Shown: positions 9,102 to 17,736, counted from the first letter of the stretch. The stretch is 64,000 nucleotides of DNA from an uncultured Draconibacterium sp. (GCF_963676815.1 NZ_OY781365.1:2638501-2702500), one strand, 5' to 3'. A program made the numbers and translations. Notes: a model not told the origin generated them from the sequence alone.

Positions 9102-9602
9102 TTATTTTTTCAAATAGTCTCCTATTGCTCTATCCTGAGGAATATAATTCAATTCCTTATTTTTATTCAAAAGAAGTATCCCTAGCCTTAAATAATCTTC
9201 CGGAGTTTCAGCCCATTCCGTTATGATATCAATAACGTTTTCCATTCGCGAAGTACGAGATTGTCGGGAATCAGCACCTCTTCGACCATACGTTATGTGT
9301 TCTTTTTCTTTTCCGGTTAATAAAATAGTTTTAAGTTCTAAAATCACAGTTCGAACTTCACTTTTTGGAACTATTTTCATTAAAAACCCTTGAATTCCTT
9401 TATAAAACAGTTCATATGATTTCTCTGGATCTGCAAGTACATCCGCATCTGTTAATCTCACTAACTCCTCAATCTCTTCATCCTTCTCCTCTATGGATTC
9501 AAAAAGAGTCCTAGTCTTCGAATCTTTTTCCCGTTGTGTTTTAAGAACCTTTTGAGTAGCTTGAATTAATTCGTCAATTTTTTCCTTCTTATTAGCTTCC
9601 AT
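9102..9602 (-). CDS. Uncharacterised acidic coiled-coil protein, partner of the XRE-ImmA peptidase
   Basis: 166 residues; family not recognised. The N-terminal ~60 residues are rich in Lys/Glu and likely coiled coil (KTQREKDSKTRTLFESIEEK). The C-terminal part is helical and ends WAETPEDYLRLGILLLNKN. It starts 3 bases after the stop of the HTH-peptidase gene, so the two are translationally linked. In ImmA/IrrE pairs the partner is often the cleavage substrate, repressor or toxin; that role is only inferred from position. Confidence 0.55.
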   Translation of the reverse strand: MEANKKEKIDELIQATQKVLKTQREKDSKTRTLFESIEEKDEEIEELVRLTDADVLADPEKSYELFYKGIQGFLMKIVPKSEVRTVILELKTILLTGKEKEHITYGRRGADSRQSRTSRMENVIDIITEWAETPEDYLRLGILLLNKNKELNYIPQDRAIGDYLKK

Positions 9603-9605
9603 ATA

Positions 9606-10817
9606 TTATGATACTTTTTGAATTTGCTCTTTTACTATATTTGCCGCTTCTTTGATAGTCCTGTGCCCAATAGGGTTAAAAATGATACGCTTAACAGCAA
9701 TGTCCGACCGAAGTAAATATTTTTGATATTTTGGAAATTCTTTTTTCTGACTTGAAGAGTCTAAACTCTCTAAATACTGGCCATAAACAATGCTTTTGTG
9801 AACTTTTAATTTCTCCGCCATCGCTCCTATTTTATAGTCATAATTAATGACCTTAGAAGCTATACTCAATGCTTTCGGGCCAACTAGCGCATTTGAGGCA
9901 AACAAATCTGCTTCATGTTCATCAACAAAAAGATCGGAATGCTCGCTACCAGAAATTAGACAGCTCACTTTTTTCAAATAATCAGCATCATTTATTATGT
10001 GATAAAGTTCATGTAACAGAGTACTCCACAATAGATGATATTTTTTCCCCTGATCTGTAAGCACGATACATGGCTTACCTTTTACAAACATCGATACCCC
10101 ATAAGCCGTAGTAGAAGTAAGATATGGCTGAACCAAAACTGTAACTCCGAGCTTAAATAATACGCTGATTACCGTTATGAATCCATATCTCTCGTCTAAT
10201 GAGAAAGTTTTCAATCTCTTGGCAATAAATTCCAACAAAAGTTCTTCATTATAATCGTTAGGATTATCAATTGATTCAAAAGATAATTTTACTGTTTGAA
10301 CCCAGAATGATAACATCTTAGTCTTCTTTTTTTCGGTTACAGAAAGGGAAGATTGACTAAAAAGCGGTACGTTCTCACCAAACCTTGTATAATCAAATAT
10401 CGTTTTAAGACCAAAAAACTCTATAATCCTAGACTCTATCTCTTCTAGATTCTTAGTGGATTTTATAAATCCCTCTTTTTTTAAACTATCTAAGTCAAAA
10501 TTATTTAGAAGATAATTAGTTTTTTTAATTTGATTTATCTTTGTTACTTCTTCGTCCTCGAGATTAGCGTAACAATAATCAGCAATATAGCTTTCATCGA
10601 TTTCTAGCAAGGTCATTATTTTTAGTAGATGATTCATTTTAATATCCACTGTTTTACCAGAGAGGATATCTTCTAAAGAATTCTTATTGATAGATAATAT
10701 CTGACCCAGCTTATTTTTAGAGATAGATAGTCTCTCCATATATTCGTTCAAAAGTTCAACCAGCGATTTTTCTAAATTTGGCTTGACTCTATTTCTATTC
10801 AAATCAATTATCTTCAT
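9606..10817 (-). CDS. XRE-family HTH fused to ImmA/IrrE metallopeptidase (M78)
   Basis: The start chosen is the ATG at 10817 (MKIIDLNRNRV); the longer frame to 10874 would run through operator-like repeats. The N-terminus is an HTH (SISKNKLGQILSINKNSLEDILSG). The middle carries the zinc motif HELYH at 269-273 with a downstream DEHEADLFA acidic motif, typical of ImmA/IrrE peptidases that cleave a repressor to switch on stress or mobile-element genes. At ~403 residues it is a complete two-domain protein. A tight operon with the coiled-coil gene suggests that protein is its partner or target. Two TAGGA-type palindromes upstream suggest autoregulation. Confidence 0.8.
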   Translation of the reverse strand: MKIIDLNRNRVKPNLEKSLVELLNEYMERLSISKNKLGQILSINKNSLEDILSGKTVDIKMNHLLKIMTLLEIDESYIADYCYANLEDEEVTKINQIKKTNYLLNNFDLDSLKKEGFIKSTKNLEEIESRIIEFFGLKTIFDYTRFGENVPLFSQSSLSVTEKKKTKMLSFWVQTVKLSFESIDNPNDYNEELLLEFIAKRLKTFSLDERYGFITVISVLFKLGVTVLVQPYLTSTTAYGVSMFVKGKPCIVLTDQGKKYHLLWSTLLHELYHIINDADYLKKVSCLISGSEHSDLFVDEHEADLFASNALVGPKALSIASKVINYDYKIGAMAEKLKVHKSIVYGQYLESLDSSSQKKEFPKYQKYLLRSDIAVKRIIFNPIGHRTIKEAANIVKEQIQKVS

Positions 10818-10825
10818 TTCGAAAG

Positions 10826-10894
10826 TTGCTATTTTTAGGACAAAAATACGCGTTGATATCCATAAAAGCAACATGTTTTTCCTATTTTTAGGAA
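10826..10894. promoter_or_regulatory. Twin operator for the XRE-ImmA operon
   Basis: A perfect palindrome TTCCTA-TTTT-TAGGAA lies at 10879-10894 and a second, imperfect copy, TTGCTA-TTTT-TAGGAC, at 10826-10841, centres 53 bases apart. The proximal copy sits just upstream of the ATG at 10817. Two similar sites upstream of an HTH gene fit self-repression. This also argues for 10817 as the start. Confidence 0.55.
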
Positions 10895-10957
10895 ATAAAT
10901 ATCATCCAAATTGGAAATGAACGGATCATCAGCATTTAGGACCTCTTGAATTCATTA

Positions 10958-11554
10958 TTACCGGCCCTTCTTGTTGTCATCAAAAAAGAAACTTTTATGA
11001 ATCTCAAGATGGCATATTCTACATACGGACAGTAAGTCGCTTAATGGCTCTTTATAAATTGAGTTGTATGAGATGTGATGAACATTTTCAGCAGGCGCAA
11101 TCTTACAAAGCTGGCAGGTAAAATTGTCTCGTTCAAGAACTAATTTTCTTTTTTCTTTCCATTCGTCAGAGTTTAAGTAGTTGTAGTATTTAAAATAAAT
11201 TGAGTTTTTGTAATACTGAAATTGCTGTTTTAAAAAATTTAGTTCTTTAAGTTTTTTTTCAATTCGGTCGTCAAATCTGTAATTATCAAAATCTGATTCT
11301 ACTTGTTCTCCAAATTTTTTAGAATTTAAACATTTAGCTCTGTTTGCATAACCGCAATTTGTACACTGATAAAATAATCGATGTTTAAAATGGTCTATCC
11401 ATTCAATAACAACAACACTATGTGGTTTTCTGCAACACTCATCATTTTTGGGATAAGTCCAGTAACCACAATTTACGCACTCATAAATATCATAGAATTC
11501 GTAATGTCTGAGTACTTTAAAATTTTCTCCGTTACATTTTGGACATTGTTGCAT
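10958..11554 (-). CDS. HNH endonuclease with N-terminal zinc ribbons
   Basis: 198 residues. The N-terminal half carries three Cys pairs of zinc-ribbon type (CPKC, CVNC, CTNC). A helical linker follows, then a C-terminal HNH nuclease: CQLC, NVHHISY and CRICHLEIH supply the metal-binding Cys/His and catalytic His residues. The likely substrate is DNA. It stands alone between non-coding elements, with its own upstream region. The domain call is firm; target and role (restriction or anti-phage) are unknown. Confidence 0.8.
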   Translation of the reverse strand: MQQCPKCNGENFKVLRHYEFYDIYECVNCGYWTYPKNDECCRKPHSVVVIEWIDHFKHRLFYQCTNCGYANRAKCLNSKKFGEQVESDFDNYRFDDRIEKKLKELNFLKQQFQYYKNSIYFKYYNYLNSDEWKEKRKLVLERDNFTCQLCKIAPAENVHHISYNSIYKEPLSDLLSVCRICHLEIHKSFFFDDNKKGR

Positions 11555-11570
11555 CTTTTTTCAAAATAGG

Positions 11571-11630
11571 TATTAACGGTTAGTGCCAATTGGCTAGCGG
11601 ATACTCGGTGTGACTTACTGTCTGACAGGA
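11571..11630. repeat. Conserved intergenic element, copy C
   Basis: This stretch shares AACGGTTRGT and, ~30 bases on, a block of the form TCGGWGTG..TTACTGTC.GA.AG with the element at 12435-12499. Both lie immediately upstream of a minus-strand gene. The matching blocks are non-coding and separated by unlike sequence, as expected for recombination or structured sites between gene cassettes. Its function is unknown. Confidence 0.45.
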
Positions 11631-11710
11631 CGAAAATTTAGATAAAAAAACTGCACTCTGCACACCCCCGAACCCACTATAAAGTTAGAATATTTATTAG
11701 CTGTAGTTTT

Positions 11711-12379
11711 TTACCATTTTATATCGGGAAAGGTATCAAATTCAAGGTCTGTAATTTCACAATTTTGCTCTATAGCTGATGTTTCAAAAGAAGCAATCAA
11801 ATTTTTATATTCTTGTCCCCGTTCCGAAAAAAAGTCTCCTATTAAGCTTGGAATGTTCCTAAATCTTTTTTTACCAGTCCGTGCTGAAACAAAATGAATA
11901 TGTAATGCTTGATAAATTATGAAAGCAAATTTGTTTGTAACGTTTATTCTTTGTCCAATAAAGTATTGTATGATGCTAGCTCCTTCAGCATCATAATCAA
12001 ACATTGCCTTTTCAACAACATATTCCAGCATATACAGATTTGCCTGATGTAATTTTTCTGTTTGTATGTATCCTGCATTATATCTTAATGTGGCAATAAA
12101 TATTAGTATATCAGTCCATACGCAATGGAACCCGTAATAGTACATTTCTTTATCATCTCCTTCAAATATTAATTTATCAGTGAGTCGGTTACCTGAATAT
12201 GCTTTGCGAATTTCGTAGGCAAAATTCATTAGTAACTGATTTTGAGCTTTTAATCTTTCGTTATATTCATCTAACGAATTTGCAATCTCGTGAACAGTTG
12301 AATAAAGACTGTATAAATCTCCATAGTCTCCGAATATTGAGATTCCTGTTCCACTTTTTGTTGGATAACCTTGTAACAT
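11711..12379 (-). CDS. DUF6904-like protein
   Basis: 222 residues. The N-terminus GYPTKSGTGISIFGDYGDL is the signature I associate with DUF6904, an uncharacterised mostly helical family. The body has Tyr/His-rich helices (MYYYGFHCVWTDILIF) and no catalytic motif that I recognise. No signal peptide is seen. It is a solitary gene, flanked by conserved non-coding elements like its neighbours in this run. A function cannot be given; the DUF number is from memory of the motif and not from a search. Confidence 0.6.
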   Translation of the reverse strand: MLQGYPTKSGTGISIFGDYGDLYSLYSTVHEIANSLDEYNERLKAQNQLLMNFAYEIRKAYSGNRLTDKLIFEGDDKEMYYYGFHCVWTDILIFIATLRYNAGYIQTEKLHQANLYMLEYVVEKAMFDYDAEGASIIQYFIGQRINVTNKFAFIIYQALHIHFVSARTGKKRFRNIPSLIGDFFSERGQEYKNLIASFETSAIEQNCEITDLEFDTFPDIKW

Positions 12380-12434
12380 ATTTTGTCTTTTAAGCGTTTC
12401 CTGTCTTCAATACTTGTTTTGGTAGTGTGTTGTT

Positions 12435-12499
12435 AATATCGAACCAACGGTTGGTACATGTTGTCGAAACAGATTTCGGAGTGCGTTACTGTCCGAAAG
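12435..12499. repeat. Conserved intergenic element, copy D
   Basis: Companion of the element at 11571-11630, sharing AACGGTTGGT and the TCGGAGTG..TTACTGTC block at similar spacing. The GC-rich stretch 12500-12590 beyond it contrasts with the AT-rich genes and contains no ORF of note. The remaining bases between 12380 and 12618 hold no gene. Confidence 0.45.
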
Positions 12500-12618
12500 A
12501 CTAGGAACTGCAAAACGATCCAAAGCCTCGGGACGTAGTTGGCGTACCACCGAGCCCCGCCCTGCAATATGTACCTTATATTGGCCCCTGATGGTTTTCT
12601 TCTCAAATCATGCGTACA

Positions 12619-13524
12619 CTATTTATTTAAAATGCCATTAATTATTTTTTCACCGTTACTGATTAATTCTATTGTGGAGAGAATAGAGTTCTTGTCATAA
12701 TTAAAGAGGTTTGGATATTTTTCTTTTGAGAAATCCAACTTAACTCTCATCATTTGGTTTCCCCATCCGACAACTCCATCTAAATAGGAATTTTCCAGTT
12801 CATTTTTCCGATTTTCCTTAACAGTATAAAATAAATCCTTTCGGTTTTTCCCATTAAATTTAAAAACTATTCTCATAAAGCTCATTTCAGGTTCAATAAT
12901 CAGTGATAAATTCTCAGATGTGAAGGAATCACACTCAATAGTAGGTTTGTATTCCCCTAATTTAAAATCTGATGGACTATATCTTTCGGCTAGCAAGGTT
13001 AGAAGCTTTTCATTCCATAATTTAATGTCTTCAATTGATTTAAACTCAAAGTCATTAGTGATATTTGGTTTTGTATTTTTAGGAGTGATTGCCCTTTTTT
13101 CTAATACTGATGCTTTTAAAATAGACATAGATTCTTGTTCTGCATTTTCAAATATTTTGTTGTCGCTTACTTTGTTAATAAGTATTCCCATTTCTCTATT
13201 ATTCCTTTCTGAATACTCATGCAAATTCATGGAAGTAATAAGCATCTTTGATTCATTGTAATAACATTTTGCATGTAGGTTTTGGTAGTAAAATAAGTTC
13301 AAATTTGGGATGCTAAACAATTTCTGTTTTTCATATTCATTTAGTTCACTTTTCCCATAGATGAAAACAATATCTATTGTATCAGTAGCTTTTTCCTTTA
13401 ATCGCTCAAACAGGTTGTCTGTGAGTTTAAGGTATGGAGAAACTATTATTAGTTTTTCTTTTGCGTTTATAATGATTTCTTCAATGTTGTGTGAAATTCC
13501 TGATGTCCTTAAAAATTCTGCCAT
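12619..13524 (-). CDS. Phospholipase D-like nuclease domain protein
   Basis: 301 residues with one HKD motif: H84 and K86 in NLHAKCYYN, then S98 and N100 (ITSMNL), typical of PLD-superfamily nucleases and phosphodiesterases such as BfiI-like enzymes; dimerisation would complete the active site. The N-terminus (EKLIIVSPYLKL) is the usual first strand of this fold. The C-terminal 150 residues form an unrecognised domain that may recognise the target. No membrane segment is evident. Its place among defence-type genes suggests a DNA-cleaving role, which is inference. Confidence 0.7.
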   Translation of the reverse strand: MAEFLRTSGISHNIEEIIINAKEKLIIVSPYLKLTDNLFERLKEKATDTIDIVFIYGKSELNEYEKQKLFSIPNLNLFYYQNLHAKCYYNESKMLITSMNLHEYSERNNREMGILINKVSDNKIFENAEQESMSILKASVLEKRAITPKNTKPNITNDFEFKSIEDIKLWNEKLLTLLAERYSPSDFKLGEYKPTIECDSFTSENLSLIIEPEMSFMRIVFKFNGKNRKDLFYTVKENRKNELENSYLDGVVGWGNQMMRVKLDFSKEKYPNLFNYDKNSILSTIELISNGEKIINGILNK

Positions 13525-13694
13525 TTAGTTTAATATTAAACAAAGTTTTTGGGTCTTATTGATTAATTTCTTGTGAGCTTAAACTAATCTTTTTTCTTCT
13601 TTACACTTTTGCCAACGTACGTACACCTCTTGCAAGTTGGATTATTCCTCCATTTTGGGTGTATAACCCAATCTTTTGTAAAATGTTAAAGCTA

Positions 13695-13771
13695 GGTACG
13701 TATTCAACGGTTTTGGTTTTTATTCGGAGTTTAAAGTTAGCATAATAACGAATTAAAGCAACTCTTGTTAA
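13695..13771. repeat. Dispersed intergenic repeat, copy A
   Basis: About 77 bases highly similar to 17187-17262 in the same orientation. Shared blocks include GGTACGTATTCAACG and TTTAAAGTTAGCATAATA. A one-base indel between copies breaks any common reading frame, so the conservation is not protein-coding. It sits upstream of the PLD gene in the gene-poor stretch 13525-13899, which holds nothing else recognised apart from a GC-rich patch near 13810. Confidence 0.7.
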
Positions 13772-13899
13772 CTCCAGAGCTGGAAACAAAAATAGTACCC
13801 ATAGTACTGCTACCGGCCGGGGAGCTTGCTCTCATCATGGAGGAGTTGCACGTTGGATAACAAAACAGTAAAAATCAGTCAATGTCGTTTATGACTAAT

Positions 13900-14163
13900 T
13901 TAGAATGAAATTACGCGTGAAGCCCAAAGTTTGCTATATTCTTCAAACTGAGAATTTGAGTATCTTAATGAAACAGTTTTGGTAATTTCAAGTTGGCTTT
14001 TATAACTTTCGAGTTTAATTTCAAAGTCTGTCTTGACTTTTTCTAGGTATTTGTCGGCAAATAATTTACTTAAATAGTTTGAGATGCATAAAATAATTAC
14101 TCCAATTCCTCCGACAGAAGCTATAATGCCTAATACAACTTTCCATATTTCGTTAAAATTCAT
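13900..14163 (-). pseudogene. Truncated single-pass membrane protein gene
   Basis: 87 residues: one N-terminal transmembrane segment (GIIASVGGIGVIILCISNYL), then a charged helical region (FEIKLESYKSQLEITK). It ends LWASRVISF just where the chain of related membrane-anchored coiled-coil proteins would continue after YSKLW. The stop follows an abrupt change to unrelated sequence at 13900, so the 3' end appears replaced by recombination. It lies 29 bases downstream of the Shedu gene on the same strand and could have been its partner. Confidence 0.5.
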
Positions 14164-14191
14164 TGTTATAAGTTTATGAGTTCACGATATT

Positions 14192-15379
14192 TTAAATAGT
14201 TTTTAACTGTTTAATTATCAAATCCAACCTACTCAGTAAATCATCATAGGTGAATATATCTATCACATTTTTATATTCTCTTTTAATTATTTCAAAATCA
14301 TTCTTTTGAGAATCCTCAATGTATTTGTCTCGCCCCATAATGATTATCCCTTTAGGATTTATTATTTTAACTTTAAGTCCTTCTGGTAATTCTTTCTTAT
14401 ATTTTTTTGTCAACTCTTGTTCTCCTTTAATACCTGTCTTATTTAAATAGAAAATGTATTTCTCTATTTGCATAATTGTCCCGGACAAATCTCGATTTGG
14501 AATATGGTTTTCTCTGTATTTATTCTTTGAAATTATATTCTTGTCAAAAGGGATTTTGATTTCTGCAATGTCTAAGTTTCCCATAAAATCCACCAATCCA
14601 AAATCGAGTCTTCTCATTTTGTTGTTATATATGTCTTTAAAAACAACTTCTTTAAAAACGGAAATATATTTAGGAAAAAGTAATTGTATTATTTGAATTA
14701 TTTCATTTTGCCATGTTTTCTCTGAATATGAGATTTCACTATTAAGCATAGAATCAAGTTTCTCGTGAATCGTTTCATATTTCTCTATTTCAGAATCTTT
14801 AAAAGTCTTTATTAATGTGTTTTCTTGACGTGTATGTTTTTTATTTAAATAGGTTTTGTAAATTTCTTCATAATCCTTTAAATTTTCAAAATATTCATTA
14901 ATAATAGAAGTTACTCTTGCGTCCCTGTAAATTTTAATTTCATATGCGTTAGGAAATAATTTGATTAGTCTTTCAAACTCTTGATATGGTAAAATGTCTT
15001 CTTTTTCCCCACCAATGTATACTGAACCATTTACTTTCGTGTCAATTTGTTTTAATATTGAGATTTTGTCTGGAGCATAAAAATGTTTATCAGAAAGTTC
15101 AATTTCCCTGTGTAAATAGAAATCGTTTTTGAGATTAAATACAGACTTCTTTATTTTATAATATTCTCCTTTGAGTTTTCCAATAATAAATTGATATTCT
15201 GTGTCAAAGTTACCATTCTCTTGGATTTTCTGATGAAGTTTGTTGTGGTTTACAGAATAAACTCCTTTCAATTGGAATGTTTCGTTAGCTTTAAATTTTT
15301 CATCTGGCCAGTCGGGATTTCCAATATCTGAATAATAAACTGCTAATAATAGATTTCTTTTTTTCTTTATTTCAATCAT
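14192..15379 (-). CDS. sduA: Shedu-type immune nuclease (DUF4263)
   Basis: 395 residues. The C-terminal half is the DUF4263 nuclease: W223 and E225 in TWQNEI, LLFPKYI, then the PD-(D/E)xK core with D259 in RRLDF and E273-x-K275 in AEIK, and Q304 in MQIEKY, followed by IIIMGR. This is the signature of SduA, a single-gene anti-phage system whose nuclease acts on DNA. The N-terminal ~200 residues are a variable sensory or regulatory region. It stands between a DUF6119 gene and a truncated membrane gene, all on the minus strand. Confidence 0.85.
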   Translation of the reverse strand: MIEIKKKRNLLLAVYYSDIGNPDWPDEKFKANETFQLKGVYSVNHNKLHQKIQENGNFDTEYQFIIGKLKGEYYKIKKSVFNLKNDFYLHREIELSDKHFYAPDKISILKQIDTKVNGSVYIGGEKEDILPYQEFERLIKLFPNAYEIKIYRDARVTSIINEYFENLKDYEEIYKTYLNKKHTRQENTLIKTFKDSEIEKYETIHEKLDSMLNSEISYSEKTWQNEIIQIIQLLFPKYISVFKEVVFKDIYNNKMRRLDFGLVDFMGNLDIAEIKIPFDKNIISKNKYRENHIPNRDLSGTIMQIEKYIFYLNKTGIKGEQELTKKYKKELPEGLKVKIINPKGIIIMGRDKYIEDSQKNDFEIIKREYKNVIDIFTYDDLLSRLDLIIKQLKTI

Positions 15380-15426
15380 TCAGGTGTGATTTATCTGTCT
15401 GATTATGAGCGATTTAAAATAAAATG

Positions 15427-17040
15427 TTAGTTGTTGTATTTGATCATAATTTTTTTGACTCTAACATTAAATCCCATTGCCATTAATTCTTCTGAAGCTA
15501 ATCTAAAATTGATTAAACTAAAAAAAGGTAAAGCATCTACGAAGGACCTATCCTTTTTCTCAATTATTGCATAGGTAATAGTATAATCTTCAGATTTTAA
15601 CTCCCTGTTTTCTAGAGGAATTAAATTGTTATCGAAACCAAGCGACTTTAATTTTGATCTAAAATTTTTCCTGAAAGTTTTATCACGTCTTAAAGAATTA
15701 GAAGAAACTCGACCTTGAGCGAATAAGTGGCTCAGAGTCGATGAACTTTCTCTAAATTTAACATGAACTAATTCTTTGCTTTTTGCAAAAATATCACAAG
15801 CTTCAATTTGTGAGCGGGAAATATCTGAACCAATTAGCTTCCTATCCATGCATAATAAATTACTATCTGACTTTGCCATTCTCTCATTATATTTTCCTTC
15901 GCTTTCTTTTTCATTGCATGTTAAGAACTTAATTTCAGATTCTGAAATTGAGTTGCAATAATTATATATCTGATCATGATAATCTTTATTTATACGATAC
16001 CAATTTGAAAGTGTAAAAACATATTGATGACCTTTATACTCTGTCTCAAAATTAATAAACCGCCAAAGAGGAAAAGGAATAATATCTTCGTTATTACTTT
16101 CTTTAAAGTAGAGCTTTTGTCTTATCAATTTATCCCAATCTAAGTCTGTCGTTGTCGAATTTCTTGAAGTATAATAATTTTGAATATCAAACTCATTATA
16201 AAACTCTCCTTTAGGAGTAAAGGATATACCAATAAATTCCTCCCAGCTAACAATAAATGGTGGCGCTAAATGAATCGAATTGGAATTGCTTTTTGTCATT
16301 TCCATGATTAGTTTTTCTCTCAATTTTTCAATTTTAGCAGGATCACGCTCAATTTTGATATTATCAATCCAATCAAATCGTTTTCTGTAGGTTGTTTTGC
16401 TATACTCACTTTTTAATTTTCTCAATATCTCTGGCACTTTTGCAAAGTTTGTTTTGGGAGAAATATATACACCTTCATTGCCAGTAACGATATTTCCAAA
16501 TTCGCTTGATAATTGAACTGTTGGTTCGCCAGTTATACTACGTAGAAGATCTTTTATTATGTCAATATCGAAATAATCAGGAGATCCTTTTTTGGATGCT
16601 TGTGTTTTTGTCAGTACTGATAAATCTCCAATATTAGCTTTGTCAACACTAATAAGCTTGTCTGCGTTTATAATATTGAGTGCTGTTTTTAAACCAAACT
16701 CTCTGTCAATACATTCTTCATTTATTAGATGTTTTCCATATCCAAAGGGAATAGCAAAGAATCTTTGATCAATATTGAAAAATATTAATGCACGGTTAGA
16801 AGTATTTAGTATTGAGGGTAATTTATCTTTTATGCCTTCTTGAATAAATTCTTTCCAACTAGGTTCGTTCTCTTTTGTCTTACCTACGATCACCACTCCT
16901 TCTGCATCAATTTCATCTTTTAAATCGTAAACATGATATATTGCTTTATCATGAATAGCTTGCCTGAATTCCTTAACTGATTCTTTCAAAAGATAAACGG
17001 TTAGCTTAAAGCATTTTAGTTCGTCATTTGCCATGTTCAT
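15427..17040 (-). CDS. DUF6119 / TIGR04141 family sporadically distributed protein
   Basis: Start taken at the ATG at 17040 (MNMANDELKCFKLTVYLLKE); an in-frame TTG at 17058 is a weaker choice. About 537 residues fit the TIGR04141/DUF6119 family: the N-terminal LKCFKLTVYLLK, ALIFFNIDQRFFAIPFGYGKHL near 90-110, and the central DLLRSITGEP and C-terminal VKFRESSSTLSHLFAQGRVS segments. The family is patchily distributed and often found in defence or restriction islands; its biochemical role is not known to me. It is 47 bases upstream of the Shedu gene, so the two may share a transcript. Confidence 0.8.
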   Translation of the reverse strand: MNMANDELKCFKLTVYLLKESVKEFRQAIHDKAIYHVYDLKDEIDAEGVVIVGKTKENEPSWKEFIQEGIKDKLPSILNTSNRALIFFNIDQRFFAIPFGYGKHLINEECIDREFGLKTALNIINADKLISVDKANIGDLSVLTKTQASKKGSPDYFDIDIIKDLLRSITGEPTVQLSSEFGNIVTGNEGVYISPKTNFAKVPEILRKLKSEYSKTTYRKRFDWIDNIKIERDPAKIEKLREKLIMEMTKSNSNSIHLAPPFIVSWEEFIGISFTPKGEFYNEFDIQNYYTSRNSTTTDLDWDKLIRQKLYFKESNNEDIIPFPLWRFINFETEYKGHQYVFTLSNWYRINKDYHDQIYNYCNSISESEIKFLTCNEKESEGKYNERMAKSDSNLLCMDRKLIGSDISRSQIEACDIFAKSKELVHVKFRESSSTLSHLFAQGRVSSNSLRRDKTFRKNFRSKLKSLGFDNNLIPLENRELKSEDYTITYAIIEKKDRSFVDALPFFSLINFRLASEELMAMGFNVRVKKIMIKYNN

Positions 17041-17186
17041 GATGTCTTTTAATAACAACTAACTAGTAATAACATCACCAAGTAATGTTATTTTCATTAT
17101 AACGTTTTTAAAAGTACTGTTATCCACCCTAAATGGAGGTACAACAAAACTTATTAAGCTTAATGTCTTTTTTATTGTTATTTCAG

Positions 17187-17262
17187 GGTACGTATTCAAC
17201 GCTAAGGTTTTAATTTGGACCTTAAAGTTAGCATAATATAGAATTAAAACAACACTTGTTGA
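17187..17262. repeat. Dispersed intergenic repeat, copy B
   Basis: Second copy of the element at 13695-13771, in the same orientation relative to its neighbours (upstream of a minus-strand gene). On the minus strand both read CGTTGAATACGTACC at one end; GTTGAAT satisfies the GTTRRRY pattern of integron attC core sites, but no integron integrase is present. The rest of 17059-17419 shows no gene. Confidence 0.7.
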
Positions 17263-17419
17263 TTGATAGCCACTTTGTTGTAGGAGATAGGTAAAAAATA
17301 GCTCTTATGGTTCTCAAGGTTTTGCATTTGTGTCGTCAAAAATCAAATGTGGAAGTTATGTATGAAGCTTCCTTTCTGGCGGGGATGATGTACAAAAACT
17401 CTCCAATATTAGTAGAGTC

Positions 17420-17701
17420 TCATTTCTTTGCTTTTAATTCTTTTAGAAAATCGTATTTTTTTTCCAATATAGGATTATCCGGCCAGAAATCTTTTGGTGA
17501 ACATCCCAAAGCTTTAGCTATTAGATTTAAATGTATAACGTTAAACTTTGCCTTTTTTGAAGGAGCCTCAATATCAGAGATAAATGAAGTACTCTTACCT
17601 ATGGACAATGATAAAGAAGTTTGACTTATACCTTTACTTTCTCTAATCTCTTTGACTCTTTTTATTATATAACGTTCTATCTCGTCTAATGAAGCGTGCA
17701 T
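17420..17701 (-). CDS. XRE-family HTH regulator
   Basis: 93 residues, essentially one XRE/cI DNA-binding domain: VKEIRESKGISQTSLSLSIG, SFISDIEAPSK, and LIAKALGCSPKDFW. There is no second domain, so dimerisation must rest on the short tail. A perfect 14-bp palindrome 36 bases upstream is a likely autoregulatory site. It is the first gene, in transcription order, of the minus-strand run and may be a maintenance regulator of the acquired segment. Confidence 0.85.
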   Translation of the reverse strand: MHASLDEIERYIIKRVKEIRESKGISQTSLSLSIGKSTSFISDIEAPSKKAKFNVIHLNLIAKALGCSPKDFWPDNPILEKKYDFLKELKAKK

Positions 17702-17736
17702 TATACAAAAAGAATAAAAAAGAGATCAGAAAACTA

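Noticed and set aside
13601..13789. Minus-strand 62-codon ORF
   Set aside because: It overlaps the dispersed repeat; the second copy has an indel that breaks the frame, so the conservation is not coding.
9102..17701. A true integron with attC sites
   Set aside because: The spacers only partly satisfy attC core rules (GTTRRRY in one family, not in the other) and no integron integrase is in the window; kept as cassette-like only.
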